64,000 nucleotides of DNA from Haliclona indistincta (Eukaryota; Porifera; Demospongiae; Haplosclerida; Chalinidae), in contig OZ024783.1 of the NCBI GenBank assembly GCA_964017065.1, forward strand, positions 6,552,093 to 6,616,092. Direction: 5' to 3'. Shown one piece after another: positions 54,796-64,000 of the stretch (the stretch's first letter is position 1; each line of letters opens with the position of its first letter). The notes under the pieces were generated by a model. It saw only the letters and a program-made list of their open reading frames with translations, ran no database searches and was not told the origin of the DNA. Made by a program: the position numbers and the translations under genes.

Positions 54796-55380
54796 CACAC
54801 AGAGTTCTGGGGGGGGCTAAAGTAAAAGACGCCCGCCAATAAAACCTTGATAGTCTTTGACTAGGAGACACTAGTAATGAAGAAACGCGCTCCTTTCGTC
54901 CCAAGAGCAAGTGCTAAAGCGAGCAAGAGTTCATACAAACTCTGTATCTGCGCGTTCTTTGTGGTTGTTTGACGAAACGCGAAACGCGCATGGGTACACC
55001 ACTTGCAATACATTTTTGATTGACAGTTTCTTATCCCGGTTACGTAGTATTAATAATCTCTGGTCTCAGCGTCACCTTGCAATCACTAACGCATCAGTGC
55101 TCCACGCTTTATGGTTTATGGTCTACGCTCTACGGTTTATCCTTGCAGGAAGTAATACAATCGCTGTACTGGTCATATGGGGTATCCGTCTTGCCGGGGG
55201 TATATGTCCTCGAGCGATTGAAACAGTCTTGTTTGGCTACCATTCGTAGATTATATATGTTATCGGAGAGAGTGCGTTAATGTCCCGCATTCAAAGCTTC
55301 ACCAAATCCTCTGTAGCTCGAATTTTCAAACAAAACTGTTTCAATCCCTCCGTAAGTACTCGGTCTACAGGTAGGCACTA

Positions 55381-55517
55381 GTCAGGAAACACGGGTCTCT
55401 ACACAGCACCCAAAATTTTGTGAGAAAATTCTGAATCTGATTTAGATTGTAAATTCAGAAATTTCTCAAAAAATTTTGGATGCTGTGTATACGTAGAGAC
55501 CTGTGTTTCCTGACCTG
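55381..55517. mobile_element. Short hairpin MITE
   Basis: GTCAGGAAACACGGGTCTCT pairs with the inverse at the right end, and the arms continue through CAAAATTTT and TTCAGAATTT-like sequence to a short loop. It lies 0.2 kb upstream of the ankyrin gene. Confidence 0.8.
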
Positions 55518-55736
55518 ACCTGTGCAAACTTAAGTTTTAGCATGCATGTTAACCAGCTTTGAATCTGGCACACAGCTAATCCGCTTCGAAATCGGTCAAC
55601 CGGTTTCGAAGCGGGCCAAAGGTTGAGAATCAGGTTGTAACATATTCATGTGCAAGTAGTTTTTAACTGATCATAGTACTATTGTAATAAAGATATCTAA
55701 CCACAGAACAAAACAGTACAAGACAATGATGGTAAC

Positions 55737-58700
55737 ATGGCAATACACATTGCTTGTCTTTGGGGTCAATTAAATGTAGTAAACTATCTCATTACTGAAA
55801 TGAAGTGTAATCCGAAATCTCGAGGGTACAAAGGTCAAACACCACTTCATATAGCTTCTGAATATGGTCTCATAGACATAGTCAAGTATCTAATTACATA
55901 TCAAGGTTGTGATCCAGCAGTACCAGACAATGATGGTGACATGCCAATAAACACTGCCAGTCTTGGTGGTCAATTAAATGTTGTAAAGTATCTTATTTCT
56001 GAAATGAAGTGTAATCCGAAATCTCAAGGGTACAAAGGTCGAACACCACTTCATCAAGCATCTGGCTATGGTCATATGGACATAATCAAGTATCTAATTA
56101 CAGATCAAGGTTGTGATCCAGCAGTACCAGACAATACCGGTGACATGCCAATACACATTGCTTGTCTTGGTGGTCAATTGAATGTTGTAAAGTATCTCAT
56201 TACACAAATGAAGTGTAGCCCGGAATCTCCTGGAGCTGAAGGTCGAACATCACTTCATTATGCATCTAACAAGGGTCATATGGACATAATCAAGTATCTA
56301 ATTACAGATCAAGGTAGCGATCCAGCAGTACCAGACAATAACGGTGACATGCCAATACACATTTCTTGTCTTAGTGGTAAATTTAATGTTGTAAAGTATC
56401 TCATTACTGAAATGAAGTGTAATCCGAAATCTCCAGGGTACAAAGGTCGAACACCACTTTATCTAGCTTCTGAAAAAGGTCATATGGACATAATCAAGTA
56501 TCTAATTACAGAGCAAGGTTGTGATCCAGCAGTACCAGACAATGATGGTAACATGCCAATACACATTGCTTGTCTTGGTGGTCAATTAAATGTTGTAAAG
56601 TATCTCATTACACAAATGAAGTGTAGCCCGAAATCTCCTGGAGCTGAAGGTCGAACACCACTTCATCATGCTTCTGGCATTGGTAATATGGACGTAATCA
56701 AGTATCTAATTACAGAGCAAGGTTGTGATCCAGCAGTACCAGACAATGATGGTAACATGCCAATACACATTGCTTGTATTTGTGATCAAATAAATGTTGT
56801 AAAGTATCTCATTACACAAATGAAGTGTAGCCCGAAATCTCCTGGAGCTGAAGGTCGAACACCACTTCATCATGCTTCTGGCATTGGTAATATGGACATA
56901 ATCAAGTATCTAGTTACAGATCAAGGTTGTGATCCAGCAGTACCAGACAATAATGGTGACATGCCAATACACACTGCTAGTCTTGGTGGTCAATTAAATG
57001 TTGTAAGGTACCTCATTACTGAATTGAAGTGTAATCCGAAATCTCGAGGGTACAAAGGTCAAACGCCACTTCATATAGTTTCTGATAATGGTCACATAGA
57101 CATAGTCAAGTATCTAATTACAGATCAAGGTTGTGCAGTACCAGACAATGATGGTAACATGCCAATACACACTGCTAGTCTTGGTGGTCAATTAAATGTT
57201 GTAAAGTATCTCATTACTGAAATGAAGTGTAATCCGAAATCTCCAGGGTACAAAGGTCGAACATCACTTCATTATGCGTCTAACAAGGGCCATATGGTCA
57301 TAATCAAGTATCTAATAACAGAGCAAGGTTGTGATCCAGCAGTACCAGACAATGATGGTGACATGCCAATAAACGTTGCCAGTCTTGGTGGTCAATTAAA
57401 TGTTGTAAAGTATCTCATTACTGAAATGAAGTGTAATCAGAAATCTCCAGGGTACAAAGGTCGAACACCACTTCATCAAGCTTCTGAAAAAGGTCATATG
57501 GACATAATCAAGTATCTAATTACTGAGCGAGGTTGTGATCCAGCAGTATCAGACAATAATGGTGACATGCCAATACACACTGCTAGTCTTGGTGGTCAAT
57601 TAAATGTTGTAAAGTATCTTATTATTGAAATGAAGTGTAATCCGAAATCTCGAGGGTACAAAGGTCGAACACCACTTCATCTAGCTTCTGAAAAAGGTCA
57701 CATGGACATAATCAAGTATCTAATTACTGAGCAAGGTTATGATCCAGCAGTACCAGACAATGATGGTAACATGCCAATACACATTGCTTGTCATTGTGGT
57801 CAATTAAATGTTGCAAAGTATCTCATTACTGAAATGAAGTGTAATCCGAAATCTCGAGGGTACAAAGGTCTTTCACCACTTCATCTAGCTTCTGAAAAAG
57901 GTCACATAGACATAGTCGAGTATCTAATTGCAGATCAAGGTTGTGATCCAGCAGTACCAGACAATAATGGTGAGATGCCAATACACATTGCTTGTCATTG
58001 TGGTCAATTAAATGTTGCAAAGTATCTCATTACTGAAATGAAGAGTAATCTGAAATCTCAAGGATACAAAGGTCGAACACCACTTCATATAGCCTCTGGC
58101 ATTGGCAATATGGACATAATCAAATATCTAATTACAGATCAAGGTTGTGATCCAGCAGTACCAGACAATGATGGTAACATGCCAATACACATTGCTTGTC
58201 ATTGTGGTCAATTAAATGTTGCAAAGTATCTCATTACTGAAATGAAGTGTAATCCGAAATCTCGAGGGTACAAAGGTCTTTCACCACTTCATCTAGCTTC
58301 TGAAAAAGGTCACATAGACATAGTCGAGTATCTAATTACAGATCAAGGTTGTGATCCAACAGTAGCAGACAATGACAATAACATGCCAATACACATTGCT
58401 TGTCTTGGTGGTCAATTAAATGTTGTTAAGTATCACATTACTGAAATGAAGTGTAATCCAAAATCTCCTGGAGCTGAAGGTCGAACACCACTTCATTATG
58501 CATCCATCAATGGTCATATGGACATAATCAAGTATCTAATTACAGATCAAGGTTGTGATCCAGCAATACCTGACAATGGTGGTGACATGCCAATACACGC
58601 TGCTAGTTTTGGAGGTCAATTAAATGTTGTAAAGTATCTTGCTACTGAAATGAAGTGTAATCCGAAATCTTCAGGGTACAGAGGTCGAACACCACTTCAT

Positions 58701-58994
58701 CAAGCTTCTGAAAAAGGTCACATAGGCATACTCAAGTATCTAATTACAGATTATGGTTGTGATCCAGCAGTACCAGACAATGATGGTGACATGGCAATAC
58801 ACATCGCTTGTCTTGGTGGTCAATTAAATGTTGTAAAGTATCTTATTACTGAAATGAAGTGTAGTCCGAAATCTTCAGGGTACAGAGGTCGAACACCACT
58901 TCATCAAGCTTCTGGTAATGGTCACATGAACATAATCAAGTATCTAATCACAGATCAAGGTTTTGCTCCAGCATTACCTGACAATGAGGGTAAC
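55737..58994 (+). repeat. 204-bp tandem array: 16 ankyrin dimers
   Basis: Each 68-aa unit has one repeat starting MPIHIACLGGQLNVVKYLIT and one starting RTPLHLASEKGHMDIIKYLI. Unit 7 lacks two codons (D-P before A-V-P-D). Two versions of the linker alternate irregularly (P-G-Y-K-G and P-G-A-E-G). Units 11 and 13 are nearly identical and so are 5 and 6, which points to recent unequal exchange or gene conversion. From 58995 the repeats become unlike each other. Confidence 0.95.
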
Positions 58995-61896
58995 ATACCA
59001 ATGCACATTGCTTGTTATGGTGGTCATTTAAGTGTTGTAAAGTATTTCTGCAGTTTACATAGCTGTAACAAAAGAGGAATGAAAGGAGCGACATCACTGC
59101 ATCTTGCTTGTGTCAAAGGACACATGGACGTGGTGAAGTTTCTCATTGTAGAACAAGGTTGTGATCCAGCTGTAGCCGATGCTGATTGCAGAACACCATT
59201 GCATATAGCTTGTGCTCACGGTCATGTTTCTATTGTAAAATTGCTTTTACAGGATAGAAGAGTAGATGCATTGTGTGCAGACAAATATGGTCATACACCA
59301 GTCTACTATGCTGATTTCCGTAGCAACAAATTTCAATTGCTAAACCTGTTTAAAACACTTTTAAAATCACACAAGGACTATCCCATTCACTCCTTTTCAA
59401 AGGTTGTTCTCACTGGAAATAGTGGAGCAGGAAAAAGTTCTCTTGCTAAAATTATTATTAGCCAAGCAACAGGCATACTTGGATCTCTCAGTTTGTATCA
59501 TGATGAAGAAGATGAGGATATGATTGAAAGAGTGACTCTGACTGCTGGTATAGATTCTTATGTTGTTAAGAGTGATACTGTTGGTAACATGGTATTATAT
59601 GACTTGGCAGGTCAATCAGAGTACTACTTTAGTCAAAGTGTTATTATGGAGACTGTGATACAGAAGACACCAGCCATCTTCATTAATTTGGTTGATCTTA
59701 GCAAGACTGAGAATGAGATAGAGCAAGCTGTTCACCACTGGCTCACATTCATTGAAAATGCTACATGGAAAACTCAAGAGAAGTCATGTATTATAATGGT
59801 TGGCAGTCACACTGATCTTCTTGGTAAACAAGAGTTGAAAACAAATTCCTCACTAGTGGAAGATCTGGTTGACAGGAGAGTAAAGAAACAAAAGTATGAG
59901 GGATTTCTAGGAATGGACTGTCGCTTGGTCAATGCTGAAATAATGAACAATTTTTTTCCTCGACTTTTAAATTGCAGTACCATCATATCTGCTGATTCAC
60001 CACCTGTGAGTGTATACTGCCACATGCTGTATGCGTATCTTCAAACTATGCTGGATAAGCCAGCATGTCAGCTTAAAGAGCTGGTTTGCTTACTTGAAGC
60101 TGAAGATAATTCTAATGTACCTTCGAATGCACCTTTCCTTGATGAACTGTTAGAAGACCTGGGTGATAAAGGGGTTATTATTTATCTGAAAAGCAAGTCG
60201 TGTCTTGAAAAAAGTTGGGTAGTAGTGAAGAGAGAGATCATACTAAAAGACATTAATGGAGAACTGTTTAAACCGAAGTACTTCAGAGGTCATCATTCAA
60301 TTGCCAGCAAATCTGGTATAATTCGCATGTCATCACTTACAGAGTTGTTTCCTCAGTACAATCCAGAAATGCTAGTAGAACTAATGGTTAGACTGGAGTT
60401 CTGCCATCCTGTAAATTTATCTGCAATGACAACTAATCTCCAGCCAAAAGGCACTCCTGTATCAATGGTAAACTCAAACGAAGTTTTACTTTTCTTTCCA
60501 TCTTTGTTAAAAGCAAAGCGACCACAAGCCCTCACTGGCTCTGAATCTTGTGCAAAGCTTGTGAGATTTGGGTGGTGTCTTGGCTGCAAGGACTATGAGT
60601 ATCAATTCCTCCCTAGTCGATTTATTCATGTTCTCCTTCTTCGTTTGGCGTATACCTTTCCTCTTCCTAGTGAGGAGTACACCAAGACACATAATCTTCA
60701 CAAGATAGAGCGTATTTGCACTGTGTGGATAAATGGAATATCATGGAACAATGAGGATGGTATCAGGACAGTAGTGGAGGTTATCCAGCAAAATCGTTGG
60801 GTGGCTATAACCATGTACCACAACAAGGATATCACCAGACCAATGGAGTACAGCAAGCATCGCAGTGCTGTCATCAAATTGGTTCTGGATCTTCAGAAGG
60901 AACTGGCTCCAGACCTGGACACATTAGAGTGTCTCATCCCTCCCGCCCTACTCCAACAATGGCCATTAGAACATCTTCCATTGTCAGACCTGTTTCCTAT
61001 CAAATATGTTGTTAGCTGTGTTCTCCGCAATAAACCAGTCATCCTCAGCTGTGATGGCAGCCATCGGTTACAAACACAAGATGCTGTGTTCTTTGAGCCA
61101 TATCATCTCTTGAACCCCTCCTCTGTGTGTGAGCTCATGGATAGCAGCAAGAGTGACCAGCCAGTATCCTCTGCCCTCCTCAATGAGGTGAGGGAACGCT
61201 GTAAGCAGCCTCAGATAGAGTCACAGAGACACTTGAGCTTGAGGGAGCATTTAGACAGTATGAGCATATTCACAGGAAGAAATCCTCTGGTGAGTATGTA
61301 CATATGAAATTATACTCAACAAGATTTTTGAAACGATTGTTGTTTTTTTCTACAGGTAGTGGCAGAGCTTGATTCTGATGAAGCTGACAAACTTAAACAA
61401 TCACCACCAGTTGTTGAAGGTAAAATATTGATTAATACTCTCATGCTAATGACTTGTCATGTGCGCTTAGCAACATCAGCTCAGTCTGGTAGACCATCTC
61501 AACACGTTCCTACTACTCAACCAGTATCTACTCCTCATAATGAGGAAGAACCACACGTCATGGTAGACTTATCCAAAGTTCCTGATGGCACGCTAGGTAA
61601 GGAGTGCATCAACTCTGTGAGTATCATTTCATTCTCTCACTGTAGATGACTCTCATCTATCAGTATTAGTGACAGCACTGAGTACAGTGTATCAATGGTT
61701 CTCACTTGGAATTCGTCTTGGTTTGAGTCATCCTGCCTTGAAAACTATTGAAGAGAATCAGAGAGGACAAGTGGAGAGGTGTAGGATAGACATGCTCGAC
61801 CTGTGGCTGAAGGGCCCAGAAGACAAGCGTACTAAACTGTTCCTTCAAAATGCTTTGTGGCAACTCTCTTCTACTAGTGAATATAAGAGAAAATAG
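55737..61896 (+). CDS. Ankyrin-ROCO-death domain protein, four exons
   Basis: Exons 55737-61289, 61356-61419, 61471-61596 and 61646-61896 join in frame with GT/AG borders, giving about 1,997 aa. Residues 1-1190 are about 36 ankyrin repeats. Residues 1215-1400 are a Roc GTPase with P-loop GNSGAGKSS (1227-1235), switch motif DLAGQSEYY (1289) and SHTD (about 1357) in place of the usual guanine-specificity motif. Residues 1420-1840 fit COR. The last exon encodes a death domain (YQWFSLGIRLGLSHPALKTI, CRIDMLDLWLKG). Ank-Roc-COR-death without a kinase recalls the DAPK1 C-terminal part and ROCO proteins, which scaffold death and stress signalling in the cytosol. The ATG at 55737 lies mid-repeat; upstream sequence looks like a decayed half repeat, so the true start may be in an unseen exon. 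Confidence 0.85.
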
Positions 61897-63200
61897 CTCA
61901 ATGCATCAACTACCATGAATGCTAATGAATGCACCATTAAGGCTTTTTATTAGTGTAATGTGATTTTGAACAATAATACCTTGTGCATACACTCCAATAT
62001 CATGTGTGTTGTACTAAATCGTCTCAATTTATTACAGATAATGTGTTGTGATGTGTCATATCATCCTCCCATTTCTCTCATCGTTGTTTTGTTGTAATTA
62101 TTTCTCAATACTGTCGACTGTACTGCAAGTCATCATTGCTGATTATCACAGTAAGTATTACAGCATTGTCAATGCCTTTATTATGGCAGTTGTCTTTATT
62201 ATGCATGAGTGATTATTATTATCTTAATTTCTTTCTGCAGGAGTTCTTCTTTCCTTCTGCCTACTCTCTCAGTACCGCTTGAATCTCTCATTCTTCTGCC
62301 GCTTGTATGATCCTTGCTCCAGAATGCTGTGACCTTATGATTATCTTACTAGAGCTCCTGCCTCTTGATGCCCTCACAACCTAATCTGACACTCACTCCT
62401 TTCACTCTCTCTCTTTTTCTTTGATCCTCCTGTCTAATATGGGATCAAAAACATTGATTTAATAATTTTATATAAAAATTGATGGCTAGCATGGTCGTGC
62501 ACCATCAATCCTGTCTCCTGTTTGATCCAAGCTCTTTAAACTGGATCCATCTCTCAGTCTTTCCTTACATCTTATTTGATCCAAGCGTGATCATTGTTTA
62601 ATTCTTCATAATTCTTGACTCGACAGATTCTTCATTCTTGATGGTCTCCATCAATCTCACTCTGTTCTTTTTGATCCAATCTCCTCATACTGGATCATGA
62701 TATTAATTCTTTATTACTGTCCTTGGCTAACACTTGATCTTCAACCAGTCTCAATCGATGTGTTCTACTAGAACACTCTGTGCTATAAAGATTCTTTTTC
62801 GATTTCTCTTCTTCGTGACTGATCAAGACTGGTTCCAGCCGCCTTCAACTCTCTAATCTCATTTTTTACCAGATCTTGTCTCCAGTGAGAAGATCTACTT
62901 GTTATATTCTGTATCGCCGACTCTCATGCAATCAGTTAAAGCAAATCATGGAATTCTTTCCACTTATAATTATGTCTAATTTTTTTAATTTATTATTTTC
63001 CATCACACTCTATTTCGGCACTTTTCACTTATCAAGCATTCACGGGTTTCATTAATTTATTTCACAGGTTCATTTCATTTTTATATCATCAATAAATGTG
63101 CAAATCTCAAAAATACACCATAGTTTCCATGGTCAAAAAACTACTGTTAGAACATTGTGATGTGTGTAGACCTAATCTAAATTTTCACGCCTTTTTGTAA
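61897..63200. other. 3' flank of the ankyrin gene, pyrimidine-rich
   Basis: No gene is seen. Several short hairpins of the form TGATCC...GGATCA lie at 62420-62449, 62521-62549 and 62668-62698. The stretch may hold the 3' untranslated region and further untranslated exons. Confidence 0.5.
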
Positions 63201-63288
63201 ATAACGAGCCACGCCTTCTGTTGAGGACCTTTGTTGGTAGAGAAAGTTCAATATGATGCGCTATCTCTCGTTCGGTGAGGGTGGATGA

Positions 63289-64000
63289 GTACTGTTGTCT
63301 GTGATTGGACTGGGAGGCTCTGGATACGGGAGAATATACGGAGAGTTTGACGAAGAGGCAGCGAGAGCAGGCCTCAGGTAAACCAGAAATAAACTGCATG
63401 TGCCACATTTAATATAGCCATTTATAAACTAGCATACACAGTTTGAACTGAGAATACATATGACTAGGTGGTGTGCTTTAGCTGTTCTGTATTTCATGGC
63501 TGCATTTTCTAGGTATGCTGTTTTAGAGAAAGGAGTCAATCTGATAGACACCTCACCGTCAGCCTATGGTGAGGGTCTCTCTAAACTCTTCATTGGTCAA
63601 GCTCTGAAAGGTATCTCTTGTGACAAGTTCTTTCTCTCAACTAAAGTGGGTCGCTACACGTGGGCTGTAGCTACGAGATTTGACTTCACAGCCGACAGAG
63701 TGACAAAGAGCATCGAAGAGAGCTTATCCCGTCTACAGCTCAGTCACGTTGATCTCTTGCAGGTCCATGATGTTGAGTTTGCATCATCAGTTGATATGAT
63801 AGTGAATGAGACTCTTTCTGCTGTCCAGAGACTGAAGGAGAGAGGATTGTGACGATACATTGGTATCACAGGATACCCACTGCAACCACTGAGGGAGATC
63901 ATCACTAGAACCAACGTGAAGATTGACTCTGTACTATCATATGCTAGACTCTCTCTCAATGACTCTTCTCTCATCGACCATTTTTAGTTCTTCAAGTCTC
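63289..64000 (+). pseudogene. Aldo/keto reductase (L-galactose dehydrogenase-like), broken
   Basis: Exon A (about 63289-63377) encodes VIGLGGSGYGRIYG and exon B (from 63513) encodes RYAVLEKGVNLIDTSPSAYG, STKVGRYTW, SLSRLQLSHVDLLQVHD and YIGITGYPLQPL. They are separated by a 135-bp GT/AG intron. These match the AKR fold: G-L-G-x-G strand, G-x-x-x-I/F-D-T-S-P with catalytic Asp and Tyr nearby, K (STK), and L-Q-x-H-D. Two in-frame stops interrupt it: TGA at 63850-63852, just before R-Y-I-G-I-T, and TAG at 63985-63987. A TGA also lies upstream of exon A (63286). The gene runs off the window end. NADPH-dependent oxidation of a sugar would be the family role; this copy looks inactive. Confidence 0.75.

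Noticed and set aside
63850..63852. TGA as selenocysteine
   Set aside because: The position is not a catalytic cysteine in this family as far as I know, and a second stop (TAG) follows 45 codons later. No SECIS can be sought because the gene leaves the window.

Overview
The window is eukaryotic and animal. It has spliced genes with very short introns (58 to 135 bp where both borders are visible), Ig-superfamily exons, an ankyrin-ROCO-death-domain gene, an ACTR10-type actin-related protein, and dense DNA transposons and MITEs. AT-rich sequence, tiny introns, a gap filled with 200 Ns and this gene repertoire together suggest a draft assembly of a basal metazoan, most likely a demosponge such as Amphimedon. 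The species call is inference.

Layout. (1) 1-10.1 kb: four degenerate head-to-tail copies of a minus-strand gene of unknown function with one membrane segment; copy B carries a TTAA-flanked MITE that the other copies lack. (2) 10.2-35.5 kb: a minus-strand cluster of duplicated receptor-like genes. It holds Ig exons, a Cys-rich N-terminal exon, kinase-N-lobe-like fragments and a tail with five tandem 54-nt microexons, each encoding a YxxL tyrosine motif. Two large paralogous blocks (about 11.6-19.0 kb and 23.0-32.3 kb) differ by a 156-bp satellite (10 versus about 5 copies), a 603-bp tandem duplication and a TTAA foldback element containing the assembly gap. Most copies are broken, so this looks like birth-and-death evolution. 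Between the blocks sits a two-exon HIRAN-domain gene (20.5-21.3 kb). (3) 33.7-36.2 kb: a dynamin-like exon and a dead Tc1-type transposase. (4) 37.3-41 kb, plus strand: the last five exons of ACTR10, with MITEs and a minisatellite in its introns. (5) 41.3-47.3 kb: three abutting DNA elements, the middle one a complete TTAA-type transposon encoding a spliced transposase-YqaJ nuclease protein. (6) 47.9-55.5 kb: a dense field of foldback elements and MITEs, one carrying a PHD finger and one a THAP-transposase-like exon. (7) 55.7-61.9 kb, plus strand: a four-exon ankyrin-ROCO-death-domain gene with 16 homogenised 204-bp ankyrin dimers. (8) 63.2 kb to the end: an aldo/keto reductase pseudogene with two in-frame stops.

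The Ig/YxxL receptors and the ankyrin-ROCO-death protein are families associated in animals with recognition and death or immune signalling. They share a neighbourhood, but nothing in the sequence shows that they work together. The most novel signal is the tandem YxxL microexon array at 30.9-31.4 kb.
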